Positions 18,156 to 28,216 are shown, counted from the first letter of the stretch. The stretch is DNA of 64,000 nucleotides from Prochlorococcus marinus str. MIT 9301 (GCF_000015965.1 NC_009091.1:1240001-1304000), one strand, 5' to 3'. Program-made: numbers and translations. The notes: generated by a model not told the origin, from the sequence alone.

Positions 18156-19510
18156 ATTTTAAATTGTTCTTTTACTTCCCAACCTTCCAATTTTCCAGGA
18201 TTTAAAAGCCCTTTAGGATCAAATCTTAATTTCGCTTTTACTTGATCTGCATCCACTACTCCGAGACCTCCGCCTTCAACTGTTAAAACATGAGGATTAA
18301 AAATAAAAGCACCAAGTTTCTTGCAATCTTCCATTATTTCATTTAATTCTTCTGCCCCGTTCCACTTTAATACAGGCAAAGCCGCTAATCGCGGTGATCC
18401 TTGTTGAGAAACTGCCTCTAAATGCCAAAGAACTTTTTTACCCCATTTTTTTCTCAAAAAATTAATTAATTCTATTTCATTATTAAGTGGCAAAAGCATC
18501 TGTAAATAAGTCCAATTTTTATCCCTAGACCTCATATGAAGAGTTGTATGATTCCATACGACTTCAGAAATTCCATTCACGAGCTTTTCTTCTTCCCCAA
18601 GTAGGGTAGATTCAACTTTAAATTTTTTACAAATTAGCTCGATGGTTTTTATTCCTCCAAAAGTAGATTGAATTAATACCTTGTGACTTCTAGATTTACT
18701 TTTAAACCATTTTGGCATTTGATCTACAATTTCCTCTTCAAGAATTGCTCCTAATTTCAGGTTGATTGCTGCGCTAGTAAGAGTTTTTAATATTTCTATT
18801 GTTTTTTCAAATTCAATACAGTCAATAACTAATGAGTACCACTTACGTTTGATATCAGTAGCAAGTAATAAAGAAGTAATTATTCCATTAGTCCCATAAG
18901 CATGATTTAGAGGTTCGGATTCTTCAGCATCAAATTTTAATAATGCAGGTTTTTCATTCATCGTTACTGCCTCTAAACCTATAAGATTTCCTGGGTCTCT
19001 TAAAAATCCCCATCTAATGGAACCAATACCTCCTGATCCACCTGCAATAAAACCTCCAATTGTTGCAGTTTTCCAAGTACTAGGAAGTAACCTCAATTCC
19101 CTCCCATATTTCTCTAATTGTTTATTCAAATCTCCCATAACACAGCCAGACTGTACTTTTACAAAGCCTGTGGATGGATCAAATTCTTCTAACTTATTGA
19201 ATTGACTCATCTGCATTACAACTCCTTTAAATAATGGGACAGCTTGTCCATAATTACCTGTACCTGAACCCCTTAAAGTAAGTGGGATAGATAATTCCCA
19301 ACAAATTTCTGCTACTTCCTTTACCGCTTTGTGATCACTAGGTCTTACCACCAAATCAGCAATACATTCATCTAATTTTTCAGTAAGGATTGGAGAGTAG
19401 TTATAAAAATCTTTTGAAAGTCTTTTTACATCAGATTTATTTTCAATAATCTCTAAGTTTTCGACTTCTCTAAATTTGTCTATAAATTTGAGTTTTGATA
19501 TTGATATCAT
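18152..19510 (-). CDS. FAD-linked oxidase (GlcD/PCMH-type flavoprotein)
   Basis: An FAD-binding PCMH domain occupies about residues 45-230, with LRGSGTGNYGQAVPLFKG and IGGFIAGGSGGIGSIRWG as flavin-binding segments. The C-terminal LRFDPKGLLNPGKLEGWE block is typical of glycolate- or lactate-oxidase-type flavoproteins. No iron-sulfur motif is present. The substrate cannot be told from the sequence; glycolate or another 2-hydroxy acid is possible. It follows the CodA-like gene on the same strand after 38 bases, so a shared transcript is likely. Confidence 0.85.
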   Translation of the reverse strand: MISISKLKFIDKFREVENLEIIENKSDVKRLSKDFYNYSPILTEKLDECIADLVVRPSDHKAVKEVAEICWELSIPLTLRGSGTGNYGQAVPLFKGVVMQMSQFNKLEEFDPSTGFVKVQSGCVMGDLNKQLEKYGRELRLLPSTWKTATIGGFIAGGSGGIGSIRWGFLRDPGNLIGLEAVTMNEKPALLKFDAEESEPLNHAYGTNGIITSLLLATDIKRKWYSLVIDCIEFEKTIEILKTLTSAAINLKLGAILEEEIVDQMPKWFKSKSRSHKVLIQSTFGGIKTIELICKKFKVESTLLGEEEKLVNGISEVVWNHTTLHMRSRDKNWTYLQMLLPLNNEIELINFLRKKWGKKVLWHLEAVSQQGSPRLAALPVLKWNGAEELNEIMEDCKKLGAFIFNPHVLTVEGGGLGVVDADQVKAKLRFDPKGLLNPGKLEGWEVKEQFKI

Positions 19511-19548
19511 TAATAAAAATTTTTATGGTTTGTATATAAATTAGCCAA

Positions 19549-20784
19549 TTAACAATATAAATCGCCGTTTATAAATACTTTTCTCTTTAAATTTCTCGAA
19601 AAAACATCTGCCCATCTTTGTGCATCTAAAATCACAAAATCAGCAGGACAACCTTTTTTAATTAAACCATCCCATTTTAAATTTAATAATCTGCTTGGAG
19701 CTAAAAAAATAGAAGATAGAGTCATTCTCTCCCAGGGATTTAGTTGAAGCATAGGCATCGAGCAAGACAACGTATAAAAAGGGTCAAAATCACCAAATGG
19801 GTACCAAGGGTCTTGCACATTATCACTACCAAGAGATACATCAACATGTGAATTTTGTAATTGCTTTATTGGCGCAACTGGTCTTTTTAATGAAGTAGTT
19901 TTATTACTTCGATTGAGCAGCCAAAAATTTGTTAGTGGTAAGGCAATAACTTTAATATTTCTCTCAGCCATTTTCTCCCCTAACTTTAAAATCTCTCTAT
20001 TAGTTAGAGAAATAAGACTACTCAAATGGCTACAAGTGATCGGAATACTATTAATATTTAAATTTTCGATTGTTTCTAATAAAACTTTTATTCCAGCTCC
20101 AGGTTCAATAATTGATTCATCTATATGCAAATCAATTTCTAATTTATTTTTACTCGCAAGAAGAAGCATCTTTGCTAGAAATTTGCTTGTGTCTTTTTTA
20201 TTGAAAGGGGGTACAACAACACCCCCTAAAATGCCTCCATTAGAAGAAAACATTTTTGCCAAATCTTCTCCATCAGTTGTATTCCAAAATTCCAATGGAG
20301 CTAAAGCAACGTATTGTAAAGTCAACTCAGATGAAAATTTTTTTTGTAATTTAAAAAGTTCACTCCAAATATCAATAGATTGACCTTTGTATGTATCAAT
20401 ATGACTTCTTATTGCTCGGTATCCATTTTGTATGGCAAGTTTTAATGATTTATCAACTCTTTCAAGAACCTTATCTGTACTTCTAGTTTTATGTTCTTGA
20501 AGATTTGCTGATAATGCTCCTCCATAGTTTGATTCCAGATTAGGAAAGGCTGCCCATGTAAATGATTTATCAAAATGCGAATGCGGTTCAACAAATCTTG
20601 GGAATAAAATATTTTTTGGTTTTGTAATTTTATTTTTTAAAGGCTTTAACTCAGAAACAAATCCATCCTCCCAACTAATTGAAACTGAACATAAATCCTC
20701 TACATCGATAATGAGGTTATCTATATCTTCTATTACAAAAAGACTTCTGGGAATAAGAACCTCAGCTGTGCCGGAATTACTCAA
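19549..20784 (-). CDS. Cytosine-deaminase-like amidohydrolase
   Basis: The metal-binding amidohydrolase motif appears as VEPHSHFDKSF near residue 65. LHIDES, TCSHLSSL and the characteristic SLGSDNVQDPWYPFGDFDPF match the CodA (cytosine deaminase) branch more than dihydroorotase or urease. At 411 residues it is close to CodA length. The natural substrate could be cytosine, a pterin or another aminated ring. It is the first gene of a likely two-gene unit with the FAD oxidase. Confidence 0.82.
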   Translation of the reverse strand: MSNSGTAEVLIPRSLFVIEDIDNLIIDVEDLCSVSISWEDGFVSELKPLKNKITKPKNILFPRFVEPHSHFDKSFTWAAFPNLESNYGGALSANLQEHKTRSTDKVLERVDKSLKLAIQNGYRAIRSHIDTYKGQSIDIWSELFKLQKKFSSELTLQYVALAPLEFWNTTDGEDLAKMFSSNGGILGGVVVPPFNKKDTSKFLAKMLLLASKNKLEIDLHIDESIIEPGAGIKVLLETIENLNINSIPITCSHLSSLISLTNREILKLGEKMAERNIKVIALPLTNFWLLNRSNKTTSLKRPVAPIKQLQNSHVDVSLGSDNVQDPWYPFGDFDPFYTLSCSMPMLQLNPWERMTLSSIFLAPSRLLNLKWDGLIKKGCPADFVILDAQRWADVFSRNLKRKVFINGDLYC

Positions 20785-20914
20785 GTTTTTTTAAGTTTTC
20801 TTTTATTTTAAATCATAAGAAAATTTTACCGAATTAGAAAATAATTCAAATTTCTCTAAAAGATAAAAATAACTATGAAAAATTACCCTTGAGTTGTTAA
20901 ATTTATAAATGTGA

Positions 20915-20988
20915 GGCGGGCGTCGCCAAGTGGTTAAGGCAGCGGCTTGTGGCGCCGCTATTCGGGGGTTCGAATCCCCTCGCTCGCC
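20915..20988 (+). tRNA. tRNA-His(GTG)
   Basis: The acceptor stem GCGGGCG/CGCTCGC forms with one G-T wobble. An encoded extra G at 20915 pairs with the C discriminator, the hallmark of bacterial tRNA-His. The anticodon loop TTGTGGC between GCGGC and GCCGC gives anticodon GTG. The T-arm GGGGGTTCGAATCCCC is intact and CCA is not encoded. Confidence 0.97.
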
Positions 20989-21060
20989 CTCAAAAATATT
21001 GCAGCAAAATTATTTAACTTGTAATTTTGAATTAAAGAATCATAAAAAATTCCTAGCAAA

Positions 21061-22455
21061 GTGCTAACAAAAACAAAATCAGACGAAATAAAAACTCAAA
21101 AGGATTCAACTACTGGCAGTTATTGGATAACCACATTTGGATGCCAAATGAACAAGGCTGATTCTGAGAGAATGGCAGGGACATTAGAGAAAATGGGATA
21201 CACCAGAGCAGATAATGAATTAAATGCCGATTTGGTCTTGTACAATACATGCACTATTAGAGACAATGCAGAGCAAAAAGTTTATAGCTTTCTAGGAAGA
21301 CAAGCAAAAAGAAAGCACAAAACACCTAGATTAAAACTTGTTGTTGCAGGTTGCCTTGCTCAGCAAGAGGGAGAATCCTTACTAAGAAGAGTCCCAGAAC
21401 TTGACCTAGTCATGGGCCCTCAACATGTAAATAACCTTGAGAATCTTCTGGGGAAAGTTGATTTAGGAAATCAAGTTGTTGCTACAGAAGAAACCTTCAT
21501 ATCTGAAGATATAACAAGTGCCAGGAGAGAAAGCTCTATTTGTGGCTGGGTTAATATCATCTATGGATGTAATGAAAGATGTTCATATTGTGTAGTCCCC
21601 TCTGTCAGAGGAAAAGAGCAATCAAGATATCCAAATGCGATAAAAAGTGAAATCCAAAAATTAGCTGATGATAATTTCAAAGAAATTACTCTTTTGGGTC
21701 AGAACATTGATGCTTATGGTAGAGACCTTCCAGGAACTACAAAAGAGGGTAGAAAAGAGAATACCCTAACTGATCTTTTGTATTATATTCATGATGTTAA
21801 AGGAATTCGCAGAATAAGATTTGCTACTAGTCATCCAAGATATTTTTCAAAAAGGTTGATTCAAGCTTGTTATGAACTTGATAAAGTCTGTGAACATTTC
21901 CATATCCCCTTCCAAAGTGGAAATGATGAAATTTTAAAGCAAATGTCCAGAGGATATTCTATTAAAAAGTATAAAAATATTATCGAGAACATAAGGTCAT
22001 TAATGCCAGATGCATCAATCACAGCTGACGCGATAGTTGCTTTTCCAGGAGAAACCGAGAAACAATACCAAGATACATTAAAGCTTATATCAGAAATTGG
22101 CTTTGATCAGGTGAATACAGCAGCATACTCTGCAAGACCAAATACGCCTGCAGCAGTTTGGACGAATCAACTTTCGGAAGAGGTAAAAAAAGCTAGATTA
22201 CAGGAAATTAATGATTTGGTCGAGAAAACTGCTAGGAGTAGAAATCAAAGATATATCGATAATATCGAAAGCGTTTTAATTGAGGGTTTAAATCCAAAAA
22301 ATTCCTCTCAAATTATGGGAAGAACTAGAACAAATCGATTAACTTTCGTAGAGATTCCCAAAAACATTAACTTTAATTTTTCTTTGGGAGATGAGATAAA
22401 TGTCAGAATAAATGAAGCAAGACCTTTTTCTTTAACAGGAGAACTTTCTTTATAA
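21061..22455 (+). CDS. miaB: tRNA-2-methylthio-N6-dimethylallyladenosine synthase
   Basis: This is a radical-SAM methylthiotransferase acting on i6A37 of tRNA. The N-terminal UPF0004 domain has the cluster cysteines in [28 protein letters not shown] and VVAGCLAQQ. The radical SAM motif is CNERCSYC (CxxxCxxC), and a TRAM domain ends the protein. It starts at GTG 21061. At 464 residues it is standard for MiaB. It begins about 70 bases after tRNA-His and is followed by ddl after 13 bases. Confidence 0.95.
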   Translation: MLTKTKSDEIKTQKDSTTGSYWITTFGCQMNKADSERMAGTLEKMGYTRADNELNADLVLYNTCTIRDNAEQKVYSFLGRQAKRKHKTPRLKLVVAGCLAQQEGESLLRRVPELDLVMGPQHVNNLENLLGKVDLGNQVVATEETFISEDITSARRESSICGWVNIIYGCNERCSYCVVPSVRGKEQSRYPNAIKSEIQKLADDNFKEITLLGQNIDAYGRDLPGTTKEGRKENTLTDLLYYIHDVKGIRRIRFATSHPRYFSKRLIQACYELDKVCEHFHIPFQSGNDEILKQMSRGYSIKKYKNIIENIRSLMPDASITADAIVAFPGETEKQYQDTLKLISEIGFDQVNTAAYSARPNTPAAVWTNQLSEEVKKARLQEINDLVEKTARSRNQRYIDNIESVLIEGLNPKNSSQIMGRTRTNRLTFVEIPKNINFNFSLGDEINVRINEARPFSLTGELSL

Positions 22456-22468
22456 AAATTTTTTTTAA

Positions 22469-23536
22469 ATGATCGGGGAAAAGAAAAAATGTATTGGGTT
22501 AATATTTGGCGGGCATTCCAATGAACATGAAGTATCGATATCCTCTGCAAAAACAGTTTTTAAAGCATTTAAAGCACAAATAAATAGAGAACGCTTTACA
22601 GTTAAAGCCTTTTACATAAACAAATATGGAGATTGGCTTGATAGTGATATTTCAGAAAAAATCCTAACTGGTGAAATTGAAAACTATAAAACAAAAAAAC
22701 AAGAAATTTTTAATCAAGAAAAAATTAACTTCCTTGACGGAATAGAATTTCAAAATATTGATGTTTGGTTTCCTCTTTTACATGGATTTAATGGTGAAGA
22801 CGGATCAATTCATGGCTTAATTAGATTTACAAAGAAACCTTTAGTCGGGTGCGGAATTATTGGCTCTGCACTTGGAATGGATAAAATATTGATGAAAACA
22901 ATTTTCTCAAATCATAAACTGCCACAAGTTAATTACCTAGTTTTTCAAAATGAAGATCTCAACGATAAACAAGTAAAAAATAAAATTATTAATGAAATTT
23001 TAAAAAAATTAAAATTTCCTGTTTTTGTTAAACCATCGAACTCTGGATCATCTCTTGGCATCTCCAAAGTCAAAAATGAATCGGAAATATTACTAGCATT
23101 AGAAAAGGCTTGGGGAATTGATCCAAGAATCTTAATAGAGGAAGGTTTAGAGGTAAGGGAAATTGAATGCGGAATAATTGGGAATTCAAAACTCATAACC
23201 TCTGAAATAGGCGAGGTAAATTACGAAAGTGATTGGTATGATTACGATTCAAAATATCACTCAAATAATAAAATAATTATCCCAGCCGAAATAGATTCTA
23301 AAATCACAAACGAAATTAAAGAAATTGCTATTAAAAGTTGTAGAGCACTAAATATTTTCGGTTTTGCAAGAGTAGATTTCTTTTTAGAAAAATCTTCAAA
23401 TAAAATTTTACTAAATGAAATAAATACAATTCCTGGTTTTACAAAAAACAGTATGTTTCCAATGCTTTGGGAAGCTTCAGGTTTAAAAATTGAACAACTT
23501 GTGGCTAAACTGGTAGATATATCTTTAGATTTGTAA
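22469..23536 (+). CDS. ddl: D-alanine--D-alanine ligase
   Basis: The ATP-grasp enzyme makes the D-Ala-D-Ala dipeptide for peptidoglycan. The N-terminus LIFGGHSNEHEVSISSA and the segments FPLLHGFNGEDGSIHG, KPSNSGSSLGISKV and LLNEINTIPGFTKNSM match the family. At 355 residues the length is typical. It opens a run with a small membrane protein, ftsQ and ftsZ, a classic wall-and-division arrangement. Confidence 0.95.
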   Translation: MIGEKKKCIGLIFGGHSNEHEVSISSAKTVFKAFKAQINRERFTVKAFYINKYGDWLDSDISEKILTGEIENYKTKKQEIFNQEKINFLDGIEFQNIDVWFPLLHGFNGEDGSIHGLIRFTKKPLVGCGIIGSALGMDKILMKTIFSNHKLPQVNYLVFQNEDLNDKQVKNKIINEILKKLKFPVFVKPSNSGSSLGISKVKNESEILLALEKAWGIDPRILIEEGLEVREIECGIIGNSKLITSEIGEVNYESDWYDYDSKYHSNNKIIIPAEIDSKITNEIKEIAIKSCRALNIFGFARVDFFLEKSSNKILLNEINTIPGFTKNSMFPMLWEASGLKIEQLVAKLVDISLDL

Positions 23537-23546
23537 TTTAAATAAA

Positions 23547-23957
23547 ATGTTGCATGGACTACTTTGGTTACCATTACTTTTAATCTTCATTTTATTAACT
23601 GCACTTGGATGGTTAGAAAGAAGAAGGCAAAATCTTTTTAGAAGTTGGGCTAGTGATTCTGAACTGTGCAAGTTGGATAGTTCAGGTGCAGCGTCTTTAA
23701 AAAATGGGGAGTTAAAGTGGAGCGCATTTGAAGCTGGCAAATTTGAAGAAAAAGATTGTTTTACGATCAAGAAACTGGAATTAGTTGAACTAATGGCACT
23801 AACTTCAGGTGAAGCTCCTCTAACAAGTGAATCTCAAGGTAAGTGCAGGTTGAGATTAGTAGGGGATGGGAAAGAGATGGATGTACCATTTTCAGATGCA
23901 GAGCAAGCGAGAGAATGGATGGATCAACTGATGGAAAAAGCTCGATGTGATTTGTGA
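23547..23957 (+). CDS. Conserved-looking single-span membrane protein in the division cluster
   Basis: I do not recognise the family. The protein has an N-terminal span (LLWLPLLLIFILLTALGWL) followed by an ERRRQ stop-transfer stretch and a soluble domain of about 110 residues rich in Glu and Leu. It sits 10 bases after ddl and overlaps the ftsQ start by 4 bases (GTGA), so it is translated with the division genes. A role at the division site or in the envelope is an inference from position only. Confidence 0.75.
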   Translation: MLHGLLWLPLLLIFILLTALGWLERRRQNLFRSWASDSELCKLDSSGAASLKNGELKWSAFEAGKFEEKDCFTIKKLELVELMALTSGEAPLTSESQGKCRLRLVGDGKEMDVPFSDAEQAREWMDQLMEKARCDL

Positions 23958-24679
23958 AAAACAAAAAAGGAATCAAAAATAGAAGCTTTTTTTTTCTAAT
24001 TTCATTTTTATTTTTAACAAGCTTATTAAGCATAAAAACACTCAAAAAAGTTGATACTCAGGACATTAGGATTTCTGGTAGTGAATTATTTGCGCAAAAT
24101 GATGTGATACAAAATTCATCTTTAAATTTTCCTATCCGATTAATTTTTGTTGAAACTAATTTGCTAGAAAAAGAGTTAAAACAAAATTTATCTCTCAAGA
24201 ATGTTTCGGTAAGCAGAGAACTATTTCCTTTTGGTTTGAAAGTTCAAATTAATTCAAGAACTCCAATAGCTTACGGTGAGAGAATATTAAACGACGAAAA
24301 AATATTAGGCTTCATTGATAAAGATGGAATTTTTATAAATAAACAAAATGTGGATGAAAAAAATTTGAAAAAATTAACCATAAAAGTTTTTGGTTGGAAA
24401 GAAAAATTTAAAAAAATATTATCTGAAATTTTTATTGCCATAGATAATTATGAATTAGAGATAGTTAAAATAACTTTTTCATCCGATGGGTTTCTAACTG
24501 TTGAGGAAAAAGATTTAAAAACAATATTCTTAGGATTAAAGCCAAATTTAATCAACAATCAATTTCAAAAAATCAATTATCTTAAAAATGAATTTAAGAA
24601 AAATAACTTTTCAAAAAAAATAGATAATATTGATCTTACTAATCCAGATAAACCAAAAATAAAAGTGTTCAAACCCTAA
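23954..24679 (+). CDS. ftsQ: Cell division protein FtsQ
   Basis: This bitopic protein has a single N-terminal span (FFFLISFLFLTSLLSI). A POTRA-like segment starts near VDTQDIRISGSELFAQNDVI, and a poorly conserved FtsQ domain follows. Position between ddl and ftsZ supports the call, since sequence conservation in this family is low. In the family FtsQ links early and late divisome components. It starts at a GTG that overlaps the previous stop. At 241 residues it is normal. Confidence 0.88.
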   Translation: MKNKKGIKNRSFFFLISFLFLTSLLSIKTLKKVDTQDIRISGSELFAQNDVIQNSSLNFPIRLIFVETNLLEKELKQNLSLKNVSVSRELFPFGLKVQINSRTPIAYGERILNDEKILGFIDKDGIFINKQNVDEKNLKKLTIKVFGWKEKFKKILSEIFIAIDNYELEIVKITFSSDGFLTVEEKDLKTIFLGLKPNLINNQFQKINYLKNEFKKNNFSKKIDNIDLTNPDKPKIKVFKP

Positions 24680-24729
24680 TATTTGAAAAAGGATTTTGAG
24701 TAATTTTTTTTAATTATTGTAGTGTTGAT

Positions 24730-24855
24730 ATGGGTTTTGCATTCAAAACAAAATATTTAATAAATAAATATTTTAAGGATTTTCTTCAACAAATTCCTAC
24801 ATATGAGCGCAGTAAGTTCATAATGCACCCAATACTAGTAAAAGATTCCTATTAA
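24730..24855 (+). CDS. 41-codon ORF directly upstream of, and in frame with, ftsZ
   Basis: The ORF runs from ATG 24730 to TAA 24853-24855 and is followed by one GAG codon and then the ftsZ ATG. The frame is the same as ftsZ. The peptide (MGFAFKTKYLINKYFKDFLQ, then 21 residues ending LVKDSY) is basic with no membrane span. It could be a leader peptide, a relic of an N-terminal extension, or chance. A run this long without a stop is fairly unusual at this base composition. Confidence 0.3.
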   Translation: MGFAFKTKYLINKYFKDFLQQIPTYERSKFIMHPILVKDSY

Positions 24856-24858
24856 GAG

Positions 24859-25974
24859 ATGAGCTTCGGTAACAATCCAAACTTTGATCAATCGAGAGAA
24901 ATCCTTCCAAGCCAAAACGCCAAAATAGAAGTTATTGGTGTAGGTGGTGGTGGCAGTAATGCAGTCAATAGAATGATAAATAGTGATTTAGAAGGTGTTT
25001 CATTTAGAGTCCTCAATACGGATGCTCAAGCCCTACTACAATCTTCTGCAGAAAGTAGAGTTCAACTTGGACAAAACCTCACTAGAGGTTTAGGTGCAGG
25101 TGGGAATCCAAGTATTGGGCAAAAAGCAGCCGAAGAATCCAAAGAAGAGCTTCAACAAGCTTTAGAGGGATCTGATCTAGTTTTTATAGCCGCTGGAATG
25201 GGCGGCGGAACTGGTACAGGTGCTGCTCCCGTTGTTGCAGAAGTAGCCAAACAAAGTGGTGCTTTAACAGTAGGAATAGTAACCAAACCATTTTCTTTTG
25301 AAGGGAAAAGAAGAATGCGTCAAGCAGAGGAAGGGATCGCAAGACTAGCTGAAAACGTTGATACTCTTATAGTTATTCCAAATGACCGATTAAAAGACGT
25401 TATAGCAGGAGCTCCTCTTCAAGAAGCATTTAGGAATGCTGATGATGTTCTAAGAATGGGAGTCAAAGGCATTAGTGACATAATTACTTGCCCAGGATTA
25501 GTTAATGTTGATTTTGCAGACGTTAGATCAGTTATGACTGAGGCTGGCACTGCACTTCTTGGAATAGGTATAGGTTCAGGAAGATCGAGAGCTATAGAGG
25601 CAGCCCAGGCAGCAATGAATAGTCCTTTATTAGAAGCAGCAAGAATTGATGGAGCTAAAGGCTGCGTTATAAATATTACTGGAGGCAAAGACATGACATT
25701 AGAAGACATGACCTCTGCATCTGAAATTATTTATGATGTTGTTGATCAAGAAGCGAATATTATTGTTGGTGCAGTGGTCGATGAGGCGATGGAAGGGGAG
25801 ATACAAGTTACTGTAATTGCTACAGGATTTGAAACAACTCAACCATTAAACCAGCAAAGAATAAAAAACAGATTATCTAATCAACCCTTATATAATTATT
25901 CAGACAATAAAGAATCAGGAGCAAGTATTCCCGAGTTTTTGAGATTAAGGCAAAATAAAAAAGATATAGGTTAA
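24859..25974 (+). CDS. ftsZ: Cell division protein FtsZ
   Basis: This tubulin-like GTPase forms the division ring. [17 protein letters not shown] is near residue 25-40, the GTP-binding [18 protein letters not shown] near 112-129, and the T7-loop region [11 protein letters not shown] near 215. At 371 residues it is at the short end for cyanobacterial FtsZ, with a short N-terminal tail. The C-terminal [16 protein letters not shown] is a typical membrane-tether-binding peptide. The tether partner Ftn2 is encoded at the window start. Confidence 0.97.
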   Translation: MSFGNNPNFDQSREILPSQNAKIEVIGVGGGGSNAVNRMINSDLEGVSFRVLNTDAQALLQSSAESRVQLGQNLTRGLGAGGNPSIGQKAAEESKEELQQALEGSDLVFIAAGMGGGTGTGAAPVVAEVAKQSGALTVGIVTKPFSFEGKRRMRQAEEGIARLAENVDTLIVIPNDRLKDVIAGAPLQEAFRNADDVLRMGVKGISDIITCPGLVNVDFADVRSVMTEAGTALLGIGIGSGRSRAIEAAQAAMNSPLLEAARIDGAKGCVINITGGKDMTLEDMTSASEIIYDVVDQEANIIVGAVVDEAMEGEIQVTVIATGFETTQPLNQQRIKNRLSNQPLYNYSDNKESGASIPEFLRLRQNKKDIG

Positions 25975-25989
25975 AAGGTAAAATAGAGT

Positions 25990-26083
25990 GACTCGGTTAT
26001 CTCGCCTGCCTCAAGCATCCCTTGTGGCTGCTACCTTCCGGTCCTGACCAGGTTTAGGCGTTAAAACCGCGAAAGGCCGAGTC
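25990..26083 (-). ncRNA. ffs: Signal recognition particle RNA (4.5S type)
   Basis: On the minus strand the conserved apical domain reads GGTCAGGACCGGAAGGTAGC, which holds the GGAA tetraloop and the symmetric-loop bases bound by Ffh. The ends GACTCGG and CCGAGTC pair to close the hairpin. At 94 bases it is the small bacterial form lacking an Alu domain. It lies convergent with ftsZ (15-base gap) and divergent from panB. Confidence 0.95.
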
Positions 26084-26130
26084 AAAATTATATTAGCAAT
26101 TCTTGATTAAAAAAGATACATAAAATTATT

Positions 26131-26904
26131 ATGTTACCTTCAGACCTAGTTAATTATAAAAAAAAATCTCGCAAAATCATTGCACTAACTGCTTGGGACT
26201 CCATATCAGGATCTATTGCAGAACAAGCAAATGTTGATCTCGTACTAGTAGGAGATTCATTAGCAATGGTCTGCTTAGGATACCAATCAACATTGCCAAT
26301 AACTTTAGAAAATATAATTTATCATACTAATGCTGTTTCAAGAGGATTTAAGAAAAAAATTGAGGAACAACCTCTAGTCGTTTCAGATATGCCTTTTATG
26401 ACTTACCAATGTGGCGAGGATAAGGCTGTTGAGTATGCAGGGAAAATCATTCAGAGCACTTATGCAAAAGCTGTAAAAGTGGAAGGAGCTGAACCAGAAA
26501 TACAAAAAGTTATTTCTAGATTAATAAGAATGGGAATCCCTGTTATGGGTCATATAGGTCTTACACCACAAAGCTATCTAAATATTGGATTAAGAAAACA
26601 AGGAGAAAGCTTGGCAAGCCAAGAAAAAATTAAGAAAGAGGCTTCAATTCTTGAAGAATTAGGATGTTTTTCAATAGTTCTTGAACATATTCCTGATTTG
26701 CTTGCTAAGGAAATACAAAATTCATTAACAATTCCCACAATAGGTATCGGCGCAGGTAATTATTGCGATGGGCAAGTAAGAGTTACAGCAGATTTGCTAG
26801 GCCTCAATGATGATCAACCCCCATTTTGCCAACCAATTATCCAAGGAAAGAAATTATTTAAGGATAAATTAAAAGAATGGGTAGACTCTGAAAGGCTTAG
26901 TTAA
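26131..26904 (+). CDS. panB: 3-methyl-2-oxobutanoate hydroxymethyltransferase
   Basis: The enzyme makes ketopantoate in pantothenate and CoA synthesis. VDLVLVGDSLAMVCLGYQST carries metal-binding Asp, VVSDMPFMTYQ a second one, and MGHIGLTPQS and GIGAGNYCDGQV complete the active site. At 257 residues the length is normal. Its 3' end overlaps hemW by 8 bases. Confidence 0.95.
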   Translation: MLPSDLVNYKKKSRKIIALTAWDSISGSIAEQANVDLVLVGDSLAMVCLGYQSTLPITLENIIYHTNAVSRGFKKKIEEQPLVVSDMPFMTYQCGEDKAVEYAGKIIQSTYAKAVKVEGAEPEIQKVISRLIRMGIPVMGHIGLTPQSYLNIGLRKQGESLASQEKIKKEASILEELGCFSIVLEHIPDLLAKEIQNSLTIPTIGIGAGNYCDGQVRVTADLLGLNDDQPPFCQPIIQGKKLFKDKLKEWVDSERLS

Positions 26905-28120
26905 TCTCATCCCACCACTTAAACATAGAGACAAGAATTTGATTACTAAGTTCCATGCCATTAGGCTCACTTAAAAAGAATCTATTCCCCTTTCTTACTA
27001 GTAGTCCACTTTCAAGAAATCTCTCCCATTCTTCAACCAATTTACTGAAGTTGCTTTCCAATTTTTTGTTTTCCCAGTTTTGCTCTTTAAACACTTCTTT
27101 GATATCTACACCCTCTTTAAGTCTTAATCCCAACATTATTTTCTCATCAAGTTCTTTATAAACAAACCCCTTATTAGTTAGGGATGAATCTAAATTAAAT
27201 TCGTCTTGTCTTGTTACCCATTCTTTATATTCTTTACTAACTCTTGGTCGAGTAAACTTTTCTCCCCAAGGTGAACTAGTGGAACCTTGACCAAAACTCC
27301 ACCAGCCTAAACCACTCCAATAAACTCTATTATGTCTCGATTGGTGTCGCGGAAGGCAATAGTTTGAGATTTCATATCTTGAATACCCTGATTTTTTTAA
27401 AATTAAATGTGTTGATTCACTATTTCTAAAAGCTTCTTCATCACTTGGAAGTTTTAATTTGCCTAAATTAATTAATTTTTTAAAAACAGTGCCATCTTCA
27501 ATATTTAAATCGTAAATAGATAGATGAGGTGGTGAAAATGTAATTGCTTTTTTTAAGTCATCTTGCCATTCCTTAAATCCACTTAGTGGCAAGTTTTGAA
27601 TTAAATCTAGACTCCAGCTTTTTATTAACCCGTTATCATATTCTCTCTTCAACCATAAACAAGATTTCACTGCATCTTCTTTCAAATGACGCCTTCCCGA
27701 CTTTTGAAGTATCTGATTATTAAAACTTTGTACTCCAAGACTAAATCTATTTATCCCAGCATTTATGAATCCGAAAAGATCATCTTGAGTAAAACTTGCT
27801 GGATCAACCTCCATAGTAATTTCAGCACCATAGTCAATTCCATAATTTTCTTTAAAAAGATTAACCAATTCTTTGATTTGGGCAGGATCTAAGATTGATG
27901 GTGTACCACCTCCTATATAAATTGTCGATAGAGGTGATTTATGCTTAATTGACAATATTTCTTTATATAAAAATTGCAAATACTCCTGAACTGTTTTGCT
28001 TCCATAACCTTTTAAAGTTTCAACTTCGTTTCCTAATGGAATAACTGCAAAATCACAATAAAAACACCTTCTGTGGCAAAAAGGAATGTGCACATAAGCA
28101 CTTCTTGGAAACTTATTCAT
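26897..28120 (-). CDS. hemW: HemW-like radical SAM protein (HemN-related)
   Basis: The N-terminal YVHIPFCHRRCFYCDFAV carries the CxxxCxxC radical SAM motif, followed by TIYIGGGTPSIL. The RHNRVYW segment corresponds to the HNxxYW motif that distinguishes HemW heme chaperones from true coproporphyrinogen III oxidase HemN, which also has an extended N-terminus lacking here. At 407 residues it fits HemW. Heme transfer or insertion is therefore the likelier role than porphyrin oxidation. Confidence 0.87.
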   Translation of the reverse strand: MNKFPRSAYVHIPFCHRRCFYCDFAVIPLGNEVETLKGYGSKTVQEYLQFLYKEILSIKHKSPLSTIYIGGGTPSILDPAQIKELVNLFKENYGIDYGAEITMEVDPASFTQDDLFGFINAGINRFSLGVQSFNNQILQKSGRRHLKEDAVKSCLWLKREYDNGLIKSWSLDLIQNLPLSGFKEWQDDLKKAITFSPPHLSIYDLNIEDGTVFKKLINLGKLKLPSDEEAFRNSESTHLILKKSGYSRYEISNYCLPRHQSRHNRVYWSGLGWWSFGQGSTSSPWGEKFTRPRVSKEYKEWVTRQDEFNLDSSLTNKGFVYKELDEKIMLGLRLKEGVDIKEVFKEQNWENKKLESNFSKLVEEWERFLESGLLVRKGNRFFLSEPNGMELSNQILVSMFKWWDEIN

Positions 28121-28216
28121 AATCTAAATTCATTTTTAAGCTCCAAAAAAGTATTAAGGATCGAAAAAAATAAAATCCTTATTTACTCAATTAATAAATC
28201 CTAGTAGATTATAGAT

